From: Fimenecus sp045532175
GTDB lineage: Bacteria; Bacillota; Clostridia; Oscillospirales; Acutalibacteraceae
Reading direction: 5' to 3'
DNA: 43,272 bases
Assembly: GCA_045532175.1 (NCBI GenBank)
Contig: JAZSFK010000053.1
Coordinates: forward strand, 1-43,272
Positions 17,879 to 27,165 of the stretch are shown here, piece after piece; within the stretch, counting starts at the first letter, position 1; every line of letters begins with the position of its first letter. A model generated the notes under the pieces. It searched no databases and was not told where the DNA came from. It saw nothing but the letters and a program-made list of their open reading frames with translations. The translations under genes were made by a program, and so were the position numbers.

Positions 17879-18730
17879 TTACTGACCTTTCAATAAATCA
17901 TCTATATTTTCTACTAATTCGTCGATACTCAACAAATCATTTTTTAAGTTAATTCCGTCTTTTTTAAGCATTTTTGCCAAAAGGCAGGTCTGGGGAACAT
18001 CAAGACCGATACTACGGATTTTATCCGTATCGGCAAAAACCTCTTTTGGTGTGCCGTCAAGTAAAAGACGACTGTCATCCATAACAATAATTCTGTCGGC
18101 TTCACAAGCCTCTTCCATATAGTGAGTAATGAAAACGACTGTAATTCCAAGCTCACGGTTAAGACGTTTAATCGCATTCATTACGTCACGTCTGCCCTCA
18201 GGGTCAAGCATTGCAGTCGGCTCGTCAAGAATAATACAGCGAGGCTCCATAGCGATAATTCCTGCAATTGCAACGCGCTGTTTCTGACCGCCTGAAAGCT
18301 TGTGCGGTTCGTGGTTTTTGTATTTATACATACCAACGATTTTTAAAGCTTCGTCAACTCTGCGACGAATTTCAGCAGGTTCGATTCCGAGATTTTCAGG
18401 ACCGAATGCAACATCCTCTTCAACAATAGTTGCAACAATCTGGTTATCGGGGTTCTGAAAAACCACACCCACAGTCTGTTTAATTTTTATATCGTCATCT
18501 TCATTTTTTGTATCCATTCCGTCAACAAGGACTGTACCGCTTTCGGGAAGCAAAAGTCCGTTAGCAAGTTTCGCCAAGGTGCTTTTACCCGAGCCGTTAT
18601 GACCGAGAATTGCGATAAATTCACCCTCATTGATTGAAAGTGAAAAATCCTTGACTGCAGGTGCTAAAACAACACCCTCCTCGTCGCTGTCATATCGGAA
18701 TGTTACATTTTTAAATTCAATAATTGCCAT
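17879..18730 (-). CDS. ecfA1: ECF transporter ATPase EcfA1
   Basis: ABC ATPase, 283 residues. Walker A GHNGSGKS (residues 43-50), Q-loop FQNPDNQIVATIVEEDVAFG, which is the EcfA1 form, signature KLSGGQKQR, Walker B CIILDEPTAM, switch H in THYMEEA. The C-terminal DLPxT-like region (LDVPQTCLLAKML) marks the ECF dimerisation tail. Its ATG at 18730 is the last base of the preceding methyltransferase stop codon region, so the genes are tightly packed. Confidence 0.95.
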   Translation of the reverse strand: MAIIEFKNVTFRYDSDEEGVVLAPAVKDFSLSINEGEFIAILGHNGSGKSTLAKLANGLLLPESGTVLVDGMDTKNEDDDIKIKQTVGVVFQNPDNQIVATIVEEDVAFGPENLGIEPAEIRRRVDEALKIVGMYKYKNHEPHKLSGGQKQRVAIAGIIAMEPRCIILDEPTAMLDPEGRRDVMNAIKRLNRELGITVVFITHYMEEACEADRIIVMDDSRLLLDGTPKEVFADTDKIRSIGLDVPQTCLLAKMLKKDGINLKNDLLSIDELVENIDDLLKGQ

Positions 18731-19593
18731 TATTTACTCCAAATCGCAGATGCACCGCAAGGCAAAACCAATCCGTTTTCAGTAGCACGAAGTCCGATTT
18801 CGCTACCTGTTACTTTACCACCGAAACGTTTTTTCACAACTGCACCTAAAATATATTCCATAACTGATGGGCTTAAACCTGTTGTATAGGAATTTATAAG
18901 CACCATAAGTGGGTCGTCACTTAAAACCTGACTGCAAAGCTCAACGAAACCGTAAACCTCATTTTCAAGCTTCCACACTTCACCGCCCGGACCTCTGCCA
19001 TAAGATGGTGGGTCCATAATGATGATGTCATATTTATTGCCACGACGGATTTCACGCTGAACAAATTTGATGCAATCGTCAACAATCCATCTTACATTTT
19101 TATCGGCAACACCTGAACTCACCGCGTTTTCCTTTGCCCAGAGTGTCATACCCTTTGATGCGTCAACGTGACACACAGAAGCACCTGCTTTAAGTGCAGA
19201 AATTGTAGCACCGCCTGTGTAAGCAAAAAGATTTAAAACTTTAACCTCGCGGCCTGCATTTTTAATAATCTCCGCTACCTTATCCCAGTTTGTTGCTTGT
19301 TCAGGGAAAAGACCCGTGTGCTTAAATCCCATTGTTTTGATATTGAAGGTCAAATCACGGTAGCCGATAGTCCAGAAATCGGGAATTTTATGTTTAATTT
19401 CCCATTGTCCGCCACCTGTCTGTGAACGGTGATAAATGGCATCCGCTTTTTTCCAAAGAGGATTTTTCTTTTCTGTTTTCCAAATAACCTGTGGGTCGGG
19501 ACGGATTAAAGTAATGTTTCCCCAACGTTCAAGTCGTTCACCGCAGGAGCAGTCAATAAGCTCATAATCTTTCCAATTATCGGCAACTCGCAT
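18730..19593 (-). CDS. Class I SAM-dependent RNA methyltransferase (RlmI/RlmK-like)
   Basis: 287 residues. SAM-binding motif I is VLNLFAYTGGATISALKAGA near 118-137; the acidic motif II is CHVDASKG; motif IV is IIMDPPSYGRGP near 195-206, the form found in the RlmI/RlmKL C5/N2 23S rRNA methyltransferases. The N-terminal 100 residues form a small beta-rich region (IDCSCGERLERWGN). No PUA domain is visible, unlike RlmI. Site and base modified are unknown. It is packed between glmM (1 bp) and ecfA1 (1-bp overlap). Confidence 0.87.
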   Translation of the reverse strand: MRVADNWKDYELIDCSCGERLERWGNITLIRPDPQVIWKTEKKNPLWKKADAIYHRSQTGGGQWEIKHKIPDFWTIGYRDLTFNIKTMGFKHTGLFPEQATNWDKVAEIIKNAGREVKVLNLFAYTGGATISALKAGASVCHVDASKGMTLWAKENAVSSGVADKNVRWIVDDCIKFVQREIRRGNKYDIIIMDPPSYGRGPGGEVWKLENEVYGFVELCSQVLSDDPLMVLINSYTTGLSPSVMEYILGAVVKKRFGGKVTGSEIGLRATENGLVLPCGASAIWSK

Positions 19594-19594
19594 T

Positions 19595-20947
19595 TTATAC
19601 TAACCTTTCTCTTACAACCTGAGCGACACTTTCGCCCAATTCCTTAATTTTATCATAATCCTTGCCCTCAAGCATTACACGGACAAGTGGCTCTGTACCC
19701 GAACGACGAACAAGAATTCGTCCGTCGTTACCAAGAGTTTCCTCAACCTGCTTGATTGCGTTCTGTACTTCTTTATCTTTAGAGAATTGTGCTTTACCAA
19801 AGTTTGAAACTCTGACATTTATAAGCACCTGCGGATAAACTTCCATTTCGTCGGCAAGCTCTTTAAGTGTTTTGCCTGTATCTTTAATAACTGCAAGCAA
19901 CTGAATTGCTGAAAGCTGTCCGTCACCTGTTGTTGCATACTGCAAGAAAATAATGTGACCCGACTGTTCACCGCCGATGCTGTAACCGTTAGCAGTCATA
20001 TTTTCAAGGACATAACGGTCACCGACCTTTGTCTTTTCGCATTTAATTCCGTTTTCCTCACAGAATTTGAAAAAGCCCATATTGCTCATAACAGTAACAA
20101 CTGCGGTATCCTTTTTGAGTTTACCTAGCTGTTTCATGTGCTTTGCGCAAACTGCTATGCACTTGTCACCGTCAACTACTGCACCTGTATGGTCAACCGC
20201 CAACATTCTGTCAGCGTCACCGTCAAAGGCAAAGCCTAAATCACAACCGTTTTCTACAACACATTTCTGTAAATTTTCAAGGTGTGTTGAACCGCAGTTT
20301 TTGTTGATATTAACGCCGTCAGGCTCTGCACTGATTACAACAACCTCTGCACCAAGACGTGTGAAAACCTCTTCTGCAGAAACACTTGACGAACCGTTTG
20401 CGCAGTCAAGTGCAATTTTGTAACCCTTGAAGCTCATATTTGTTGCTGTGAGAAGATGCTCAATATAGTCGTTAATTGCATCTGACTTTCTCTGTACTCT
20501 ACCAACCTCGCCACCGATTGGAGTGGGTATCTCCATAACATTATCAAGAATGATTTCTTCGATTTCATTTTCAAGTGCATCAGGGAGTTTATAGCCTGTT
20601 GACTGGAAAATCTTAATTCCGTTATATTCGCAAGGGTTGTGTGATGCAGAAATCATAACACCCGCATCATAAGAGTATTCACGAACCAAAAATGCAACTG
20701 CAGGAGTCGGCACAACACCTAACTGCAAAACATCCGCACCAACGGAGCAAAGACCTGCTGTAATTGCACTTTCGAGCATTTCTGAAGATGCACGGGTATC
20801 CATACCAATAAGCACTTTCGGTCTTTTACCGTTTAAATTCTTACTGAGCACCATCGCTGCTGCACGACCGATTTGCATTGATAATTCACAGGTAAGCTCT
20901 GTATTTGCTACTCCTCTTGCACCATCCGTTCCGAAAAGTCTGCCCAT
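19595..20947 (-). CDS. glmM: Phosphoglucosamine mutase
   Basis: Converts glucosamine-6-phosphate to glucosamine-1-phosphate for UDP-GlcNAc, the precursor of peptidoglycan. 450 residues, the usual length. It starts GRLFGTDGARG; the phosphorylated serine S102 is in ISASHNPCEYNG; the magnesium loop is DGDADR (242-247); the substrate loop GGEQSGHI and the phosphate-binding RRSGTEPLVRVM close to the C-terminus are intact. It sits 12 bp after ruvB in the large operon, linking wall-precursor synthesis with housekeeping genes. Confidence 0.97.
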   Translation of the reverse strand: MGRLFGTDGARGVANTELTCELSMQIGRAAAMVLSKNLNGKRPKVLIGMDTRASSEMLESAITAGLCSVGADVLQLGVVPTPAVAFLVREYSYDAGVMISASHNPCEYNGIKIFQSTGYKLPDALENEIEEIILDNVMEIPTPIGGEVGRVQRKSDAINDYIEHLLTATNMSFKGYKIALDCANGSSSVSAEEVFTRLGAEVVVISAEPDGVNINKNCGSTHLENLQKCVVENGCDLGFAFDGDADRMLAVDHTGAVVDGDKCIAVCAKHMKQLGKLKKDTAVVTVMSNMGFFKFCEENGIKCEKTKVGDRYVLENMTANGYSIGGEQSGHIIFLQYATTGDGQLSAIQLLAVIKDTGKTLKELADEMEVYPQVLINVRVSNFGKAQFSKDKEVQNAIKQVEETLGNDGRILVRRSGTEPLVRVMLEGKDYDKIKELGESVAQVVRERLV

Positions 20948-20959
20948 TTCTATTTCTCC

Positions 20960-22006
20960 TTAAAATAATGAAGTTTGGGAATTTGCCTTATTGTTTGTAT
21001 TTGAAAATTCTATACCTAAATGCTTATATGCCAAAGGTGTTACCACTCTGCCACGAGGCGTTTTTGCAAGGAAGCCGATTTGCATTAAATATGGCTCATA
21101 AACGTCCTCAATTGTGACAGCCTCTTCACCTATTGTAGCCGCAATTGTTTCAAGTCCCACAGGGCCACCGTTGAAATTGCGAATCATAGTTGTAAGCATA
21201 AGTCTGTCAATGTTATCAAGACCGATATTGTCAATTTCCATTCTGCCAAGGGCAATTTTTGCGTTATCTTCGGTAATTATACCGTTACTCATAACCTGTG
21301 CAAAATCCCTTGCTCTTTTTAAAAGTCTGTTTGCAATACGAGGTGTACCGCGTGAACGGGATGCAATTTCAAGAGCACCGCCGTCATCTGCATAAATATC
21401 AAGAATTCCTGCACTGCGTTTTACAATCTGTGCCAACTCTTCCGGTGTATAAAGTTCAAGTCTTAAAATCACACCGAATCTGTCACGGAGCGGTGCTGTA
21501 AGCTGACCTGCACGGGTTGTTGCACCAACGAGTGTGAAACGTGGTAAGTCAAGACGGATTGAACGAGCCGAAGGACCCTTACCGATGATAATATCAAGTG
21601 CATTATCCTCCATAGCAGGATATAAAACTTCCTCAACTGCACGGGAAAGACGATGAATTTCGTCAATGAAAAGCACGTCACCGTCGTTTAAGTTTGTAAG
21701 GAGTGCCGCAAGGTCACCCGGCTTTTCAATTGCAGGGCCTGAGGTTACACGAATCTGAACACCCATCTCATTTGCGATAATTCCTGCAAGAGTTGTTTTA
21801 CCGAGTCCGGGAGGTCCGTACAAAAGTACGTGGTCAAGAGTATCTCCTCTGTTTTTTGCAGCCTCAATATATATTTTTAAGTTTTCTTTTACTTTTTCCT
21901 GACCGATATATTCTGTTAAAGCCTTTGGTCGCAAGGAAATTTCTATATCGTGGTCAGTTTCTGTAAAACCGGGAGTCATTATTCTGTTTTCGTTATCAAA
22001 ATCCAT
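20960..22006 (-). CDS. ruvB: Holliday junction DNA helicase RuvB
   Basis: Hexameric AAA+ motor that drives branch migration with RuvA. 348 residues. Walker A GPPGLGKT (64-71), Walker B LFIDEIHRL, sensor 1 VGATTRAG, and the arginine finger in APLRDRFGV. The C-terminal winged helix ends with TPRGRVVTPLAYKHLG. It follows ruvA by 13 bp. Confidence 0.98.
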   Translation of the reverse strand: MDFDNENRIMTPGFTETDHDIEISLRPKALTEYIGQEKVKENLKIYIEAAKNRGDTLDHVLLYGPPGLGKTTLAGIIANEMGVQIRVTSGPAIEKPGDLAALLTNLNDGDVLFIDEIHRLSRAVEEVLYPAMEDNALDIIIGKGPSARSIRLDLPRFTLVGATTRAGQLTAPLRDRFGVILRLELYTPEELAQIVKRSAGILDIYADDGGALEIASRSRGTPRIANRLLKRARDFAQVMSNGIITEDNAKIALGRMEIDNIGLDNIDRLMLTTMIRNFNGGPVGLETIAATIGEEAVTIEDVYEPYLMQIGFLAKTPRGRVVTPLAYKHLGIEFSNTNNKANSQTSLF

Positions 22007-22019
22007 TGATTAGTCCCCC

Positions 22020-22625
22020 TTAACCTAACGAGAGCATTTTTAATGCTTGTTTGATAATTTCTTCGACTGAAAGTGAGTTATCAATTTTGCTTACTGCCAC
22101 ACTTGCATCACTCTGTGAGTAACCAAGCATTTCAAGTGCCGCAACTGCTTCGGAAGTATTTGAGTTTGTAAGTGTTGAGCTTACTGCAGTTAAATCGACA
22201 GAAGATTCAACTCCTGCAAAGGCTTTTCCAACCTTGTCTTTAAGTTCCATACAAATTCTCTGTGCAAGTTTCGGGCCTACACCGTTTGCCTTTGTAAGTG
22301 CTTTGTGGTCACCTGCCGCAATACTCAATGCAACCTTGTCAGGTGTGAGTTCTGAAAGAATTGCAAGTCCCATTTTAGGTCCGACACCGTTAACTGTTAT
22401 AAGCATTTTAAAGCAGTCCATTTCGGTCTTATCGTAAAAGCCGAAAAGCTCCATAGCATCCTCACGGACATTGAGATATGTGTATAAAGTGACTTTCATT
22501 CCCATTGAAGCACATTTCTGTGAAGTTGTAAAAGTAGTCATACAACGGAAAGCAACACCGTTTACATCAACGCAGACGGTATTAGCATCAAAGTCAACTA
22601 CATTTCCTGTTACTGAATAAATCAT
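22020..22625 (-). CDS. ruvA: Holliday junction DNA helicase RuvA
   Basis: 201 residues. Tetrameric junction-binding partner of RuvB. An N-terminal OB-fold (IYSVTGNVVDFD) is followed by two helix-hairpin-helix motifs, LITVNGVGPKMGLAIL and LTKANGVGPKLAQRI, and a C-terminal domain III (AVAALEMLGYSQSDASVAV) that contacts RuvB. A Ser/Thr-rich linker at about 140-155 joins domains II and III. It lies 12 bp after ruvC. Confidence 0.97.
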   Translation of the reverse strand: MIYSVTGNVVDFDANTVCVDVNGVAFRCMTTFTTSQKCASMGMKVTLYTYLNVREDAMELFGFYDKTEMDCFKMLITVNGVGPKMGLAILSELTPDKVALSIAAGDHKALTKANGVGPKLAQRICMELKDKVGKAFAGVESSVDLTAVSSTLTNSNTSEAVAALEMLGYSQSDASVAVSKIDNSLSVEEIIKQALKMLSLG

Positions 22626-22637
22626 AGTAAAATTTCC

Positions 22638-23138
22638 TTATTTTAAATTTCTTAATCTACCCATAAGTGAGCCACTTGCGTGTGCGTGGCAGATTGCCAT
22701 AGCAAGAGCATCGGCAGTATCGTCGGGCTTTGGGATTTTTTCAAGATTCAGAATAACTCTTGTCATTTCCTGCACCTGCTTCTTTTCGGCACGACCATAA
22801 CCTACAACACTCTGTTTCACCTGCAAAGGAGTATATTCAAAAATATCAAGGTTATTCTTCTGTGCCGCAAGGTTAATCACTCCCCTTGCCTGTGCTACGT
22901 CAATAACCGTTTTTGCATTGGTGTTGTAAAACAACTTTTCAATAGCCAATGCCTCAGGCTTATATTTATAAATAATATCGCAAATACCGTCATAAACCGT
23001 TTCAAGTCGCTCATTAAAGGGTGTTTTTGCCTCGGTTGTAACCGCACCGTAAGCGATTACCTGAAAACGATTTGCAGTATAGTCAATTACTCCCCAACCC
23101 ACTATTGCATAGCCGGGGTCGATGCCTAAAATTATCAT
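22638..23138 (-). CDS. ruvC: Crossover junction endodeoxyribonuclease RuvC
   Basis: Resolves Holliday junctions by paired nicks. 166 residues. All four acidic catalytic residues are in place: D7 (GIDPG), E67 (AIEKLF), D140 and D143 (DDTADALA). It is the first gene of the long operon. GAGG lies ahead of the ATG and a strong promoter lies about 30 bp upstream. Confidence 0.97.
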   Translation of the reverse strand: MIILGIDPGYAIVGWGVIDYTANRFQVIAYGAVTTEAKTPFNERLETVYDGICDIIYKYKPEALAIEKLFYNTNAKTVIDVAQARGVINLAAQKNNLDIFEYTPLQVKQSVVGYGRAEKKQVQEMTRVILNLEKIPKPDDTADALAMAICHAHASGSLMGRLRNLK

Positions 23139-23166
23139 AGCATACTACCTCATTGTATAATCGATT

Positions 23167-23195
23167 AATTATAACACATTACATTATAAATGGCA
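23167..23195 (-). promoter_or_regulatory. Promoter of the ruvC-to-clpE operon
   Basis: -35 TTGCCA (23195-23190), 17-bp spacer, -10 TATAAT (23172-23167). The -35 begins within the T-tract of the trhA terminator. No other convincing promoter is seen in the 12.6 kb down to the clpE stop. Confidence 0.85.
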
Positions 23196-23220
23196 AGAAA
23201 AAAGAGGCTCGAAAAAGCCT
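23194..23220 (-). terminator. Intrinsic terminator downstream of trhA
   Basis: GAGGCT (minus 23220-23215) pairs with AGCCTC (23208-23203) and runs into six T. It is about 95 bp beyond the trhA stop. The intervening 23221-23315 is AT-rich and holds nothing recognisable. Confidence 0.85.
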
Positions 23221-23315
23221 CATATTTCAAAAGTTTTCAAGTTGTTAACAAATTAAAGTCTAAGGTTTGGAAATGGCGGAAAATTGCTCAACTAATCAAA
23301 ATTTGTCGGGATGAA

Positions 23316-23984
23316 TTATATGAACACATATTTATATAAATTTATAAAATGAATTGATGCACCTATGATTACAAAGATATGAAATATTGTGTGAAAATAT
23401 TTTTTCTTTGAGCCGATTGCAAAGAGAATAAGCCCTGCAATATACGCACCATTACCTGCAAGGACATATTTTACTCCCACAGGGTCAACCTTATCCCCTA
23501 TTACGAATATGGATGAAAACGCACAAAAGCCGATTACAATATATAATACCATTCTTATTGCTTTGGTTTTGCTGAACGAGGTCAATGTCAGGATAATTGA
23601 AATTATTGTTGCCACAAGGCAGATTAAAAACAATGCCCATCCGAGGGTATAATTGATTGTAGCCACGGACAAAAGCATATACGGTGTAATTGTACCCATT
23701 AGCATAAAATAAATTGCTGTATAATCAATTACACGCATCATCTTTTTTGCATTAGAAAGTGGTAAGCCGTGATATACGGATGAGCAGACGAAAACTATTA
23801 ACATTGAAATGCAATAAACAAGTCCTATGGCAAGATAATCCCATCTGTGAAGCGATATTGAGCGTTCAACACACAGAAAAGATGCTACAATGGCAAGAAT
23901 TGCACCAATAATATGAGTTGCAGAGTTCAGAATTTCTTCTGTTTTCGTATATTTCACAAATTCAATTGAGTCAAGATTTTTCAT
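23316..23984 (-). CDS. trhA: Hemolysin III / TrhA family membrane protein
   Basis: 222-residue, seven-helix membrane protein of the YqfA/hemolysin III (PAQR-related) family. Visible marks are the N-terminal TEEILNSATHIIGAILA, the SSVYHGLP segment with its metal-type histidine, the MRVIDYTAIYFMLMGTITPY helix, and C-terminal HTIFHIFVIIGASIHF with further conserved histidines. Family members are tied to membrane fluidity; the 'hemolysin' name is historical. The ATG at 23984 has GGTGGTGA upstream; the open frame continues further up but without support. It is a single-gene unit between dnaJ and ruvC. Confidence 0.9.
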   Translation of the reverse strand: MKNLDSIEFVKYTKTEEILNSATHIIGAILAIVASFLCVERSISLHRWDYLAIGLVYCISMLIVFVCSSVYHGLPLSNAKKMMRVIDYTAIYFMLMGTITPYMLLSVATINYTLGWALFLICLVATIISIILTLTSFSKTKAIRMVLYIVIGFCAFSSIFVIGDKVDPVGVKYVLAGNGAYIAGLILFAIGSKKKYFHTIFHIFVIIGASIHFINLYKYVFI

Positions 23985-24008
23985 TCTGTCACCACCTTTA
24001 CAAATACC

Positions 24009-24051
24009 ATTATAATATAAAAAATAAGGACAAATCAACTGATTTGCCCTT
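24009..24051 (-). terminator. dnaJ terminator overlapping the trhA promoter
   Basis: On the minus strand AAGGGCAAATCA (24051-24040) pairs with TGATTTGTCCTT (24037-24026) and is followed by ATTTTTT. TTGATT inside this stem stands 18 bp ahead of TATAAT at 24014-24009, a plausible trhA promoter, so terminator and promoter share bases. Confidence 0.75.
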
Positions 24052-24057
24052 AAATTC

Positions 24058-25203
24058 TTATTTCTTTTTCTTGCCGAAGAAACCTTTTTTTCCATCGCCA
24101 AGTCCGTCATCAACATTAAACTCAATTGCAAGTTGTTTGATTAAATCACTCTGCTTATCAGTAAGTTTCTTTGGAATATCAACGACAATACGAACAAGTT
24201 GGTCGCCCTTGCCCATTCGTCCCTGAATACCGCGACCACGGAGTTTGAACACATCCCCCGGTTGTGTGCCTGCAGGAACATTGTATTCAACCTTACCATC
24301 GAGAGTCGGCACCTGAATTGTGCAACCCAATGCAACCTGCATAAATGAAAGGTGAACGTCGCACCATACATTGTAGCCGTCACGTTCAAAAATCGGATGA
24401 GGACGAACGTTTACAACGATATTAAGGTCACCTGCAGGGCCACCGTTAACACCCTTGTTACCCTGACCGCGGACTGTTAAAATCTGACGGTCATCAACAC
24501 CTGCAGGAATATTGATATCAAGCTTTGCACTCTTACGCACACGGCCTGCACCGTTACATTTTTTACAAGGATTTTCAATGATTGTTCCCTTGCCGTTACA
24601 ACGTGTACAAGGCTTTGAAGACTGAATAACACCAAAAGGTGTTCTCTGCTGTACAGTTACCTGACCACGACCGTTACATTCAGGACAAGTTTTAGGTGAA
24701 TGACCACTCTGACAACCATTACCGTGGCATTCGTCACAGGTTTCAATTCGCATTGTGTCTATTGAACGAGCACAACCCTTTGCAGCCTCTTCAAAGGAAA
24801 TAGTAATACTTGCCTGTGTGTCACTACCTCTTTGCGGAGCATTCGGGTTCGCTCTGCCACCACCGAAACCACCGCCAAAGCCGTTGCCGAATATTGAGCC
24901 GAAAATGTCGCCTAAATCAAAGTCCATTCCGCCAAAGCCACCGCCGTAGCCACCCTGACCTGCACCATAGTTAGGGTCAACACCTGCGTGGCCGAATTGG
25001 TCATATCTTGCCTTTTTCTCGCTGTCGGAAAGTATCTCGTAGGCTTCATTAGCCTCTTTAAATTTTTCTTCTGCTTCTTTATTATTAGGGTTCAAGTCGG
25101 GATGATATTTTTTTGCAGCCTTACGATAAGCCTTCTTAATCTCGTCGTCAGAGGCGGATTTATCAACACCCAAGACCTCATAATAATCTCTTTTTTCTGC
25201 CAT
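24058..25203 (-). CDS. dnaJ: Chaperone protein DnaJ
   Basis: Hsp40 co-chaperone that stimulates the DnaK ATPase. 381 residues. J domain at 1-70 with HPD in KKYHPDLNP, a glycine/phenylalanine-rich region (75-125), and four zinc CxxCxGxG repeats (CDECHGNG, CPECNGRG, CTRCNGKG, CKKCNGAG), then the C-terminal substrate-binding domain. The ATG at 25203 has GGAG ahead of it. Last gene of the heat-shock operon, 66 bp after dnaK. Confidence 0.98.
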   Translation of the reverse strand: MAEKRDYYEVLGVDKSASDDEIKKAYRKAAKKYHPDLNPNNKEAEEKFKEANEAYEILSDSEKKARYDQFGHAGVDPNYGAGQGGYGGGFGGMDFDLGDIFGSIFGNGFGGGFGGGRANPNAPQRGSDTQASITISFEEAAKGCARSIDTMRIETCDECHGNGCQSGHSPKTCPECNGRGQVTVQQRTPFGVIQSSKPCTRCNGKGTIIENPCKKCNGAGRVRKSAKLDINIPAGVDDRQILTVRGQGNKGVNGGPAGDLNIVVNVRPHPIFERDGYNVWCDVHLSFMQVALGCTIQVPTLDGKVEYNVPAGTQPGDVFKLRGRGIQGRMGKGDQLVRIVVDIPKKLTDKQSDLIKQLAIEFNVDDGLGDGKKGFFGKKKK

Positions 25204-25269
25204 AAGTATCTCCAAATAATACGGATTCACGGACAGCCTTTTTTACAGACTGTCCGCATATTCTATAAA

Positions 25270-27108
25270 TTATTCAACGTCCTTGAAGTCTGCATCATAG
25301 TAGCCGTCGCTGTTTGGTGCAGCACCTACATTAGGGTCATAGCCTGCACCCGGGTTTGCACCACCCTGCTGAGCCTGAGCCTGTTTGTAGAGTTCTTCTG
25401 AAATCTTGTAGAAAGCCTGTGTAAGCTCTTCCTGCTTTGACTTGATAAGTTCTGTGTCCTCACCCTTGAGTGCTTCTTTAAGAGCATCAAGTTTAGCCTG
25501 AATATCAGCCTTGTCGTTTGCCGGAATCTTGTCGCCCTCATCAGCAAGAATTTTTTCTACCTGATATACCATCTGGTCAGCAGCATTTCTTGTGTCAACT
25601 GCTTCCTTACGTTTCTTATCCTCTTCTGCGAACTTTTCAGCATCCTGAACTGCCTTTTCAATATCTTCTTTTGACATATTTGTTGAAGATGTGATTGAAA
25701 TTGACTGCTCCTTGTTTGTGCCAAGGTCTTTTGCAGATACGTTAACGATACCGTTAGCATCAATGTCAAATGTTACTTCAATCTGTGGCACACCGCGACG
25801 TGCAGGAAGAATTCCGCCAAGATGGAAAATACCGAGAGTTTTGTTATCTCTTGCAAATTCTCTTTCACCCTGAAGAACGTGAACTTCAACAGATGTCTGA
25901 TTATCAGCTGCAGTTGAGAAAATCTGGCTCTTCTTTGTTGGGATTGTTGTATTTCTTTCGATAATCTTTGTGCTTATGCCACCCATTGTTTCAATACCGA
26001 GTGAAAGTGGAGTAACGTCAAGGAGAAGGAGTCCTTCAACCTCACCGCCGAGAACACCGCCCTGAATTGCAGCACCAACTGCAACACATTCGTCAGGGTT
26101 AATGCCCTTGAATGGTTCTTTACCTGTGTATTTCTTAACTGCTTCCTGAACTGCAGGGATTCTTGATGAACCGCCAACCATAAGGATTTTGTTAAGCTGT
26201 GACGGCTGAAGTCCTGAGTCTGCAAGTGCCTGACGAACAGGTCCCATTGTTGCTTCAACAAGGTCTGCTGTCATTTCGTTGAACTTTGCTCTTGTAAGAG
26301 TTGTTTCAAGGTGTTTAGGGCCTGTTGCATCTGCTGTGATGAACGGAAGGCTGATTTGTGATGTTGTTACACCTGAAAGTTCAATCTTTGCCTTTTCTGC
26401 TGCTTCCTTAAGGCGCTGCATAGCCATTTTATCAGAACGAAGGTCGATACCCTGTTCTTTCTTGAACTCGTCTGCAAGCCAGTCGATAATCTTCTGGTCG
26501 AAATCGTCACCACCAAGGCGGTTGTTACCTGCTGTTGCAAGAACCTCCTGAACACCGTCGCCCATTTCGATAATTGAAACGTCGAATGTACCGCCACCAA
26601 GGTCATAAACCATAACCTTCTGGTCTTCTTCCTTGTCGATACCGTAAGCCAAAGCTGCTGCTGTTGGCTCGTTGATAATTCTCTTTACTTCAAGACCTGC
26701 AATTTTACCTGCGTCCTTTGTAGCCTGACGCTGTGCGTCTGTGAAATATGCAGGAACTGTAATAACTGCTTCTGTTACAGGAGCACCAAGATAAGCCTCA
26801 GCATCAGATTTCAGCTTCTGTAGTGTCATTGCTGAAATTTCCTGTGGAGTGTAGTCCTTACCGTCAATGTTTACTTTATAGTTTGAGCCCATATGTCTCT
26901 TGATTGATGCGATTGTTCTGTCAGGGTTTGTGATAGCCTGACGCTTTGCAACCTGACCAACCATTCTTTCGCCTGTTTTTGAGAATGCTACAACTGACGG
27001 AGTTGTTCTTGCACCTTCTGCGTTAGCGATAACAACAGGTTCGCCACCTTCGATTACTGCTACACATGAGTTTGTTGTACCTAAGTCGATACCAATTACC
27101 TTTGCCAT
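25270..27108 (-). CDS. dnaK: Chaperone protein DnaK (Hsp70)
   Basis: ATP-dependent folding chaperone, 612 residues. It starts with GIDLGTTNSCVAV; further ATPase signatures are VYDLGGGTFDVSI and ILMVGGSSRIPAVQ. The interdomain linker reads LLLLDVTPLSLG and a glycine/alanine-rich tail ends ADFKDVE. AGGAGG stands before the ATG. It is 220 bp downstream of grpE, a gap filled by the MITE-like element, and has no CIRCE of its own. Confidence 0.98.
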   Translation of the reverse strand: MAKVIGIDLGTTNSCVAVIEGGEPVVIANAEGARTTPSVVAFSKTGERMVGQVAKRQAITNPDRTIASIKRHMGSNYKVNIDGKDYTPQEISAMTLQKLKSDAEAYLGAPVTEAVITVPAYFTDAQRQATKDAGKIAGLEVKRIINEPTAAALAYGIDKEEDQKVMVYDLGGGTFDVSIIEMGDGVQEVLATAGNNRLGGDDFDQKIIDWLADEFKKEQGIDLRSDKMAMQRLKEAAEKAKIELSGVTTSQISLPFITADATGPKHLETTLTRAKFNEMTADLVEATMGPVRQALADSGLQPSQLNKILMVGGSSRIPAVQEAVKKYTGKEPFKGINPDECVAVGAAIQGGVLGGEVEGLLLLDVTPLSLGIETMGGISTKIIERNTTIPTKKSQIFSTAADNQTSVEVHVLQGEREFARDNKTLGIFHLGGILPARRGVPQIEVTFDIDANGIVNVSAKDLGTNKEQSISITSSTNMSKEDIEKAVQDAEKFAEEDKKRKEAVDTRNAADQMVYQVEKILADEGDKIPANDKADIQAKLDALKEALKGEDTELIKSKQEELTQAFYKISEELYKQAQAQQGGANPGAGYDPNVGAAPNSDGYYDADFKDVE

Positions 27109-27165
27109 AAATTTATTCCTCCTAATAGGTTTGTTTATAATATTATTAACTGTTTTTACAGTTTA

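Noticed and set aside
23270..23300. TGGCGGAAA shared by 10446, 23273 and the MITE-like element near 27274 as a common repeat
   Set aside because: Only 9 bases are shared and the flanks differ, so chance is a sufficient explanation.
23985..24131. N-terminal extension of trhA
   Set aside because: It reads through the dnaJ terminator and the end of dnaJ; the ATG at 23984 with GGTGGTGA fits the family start.
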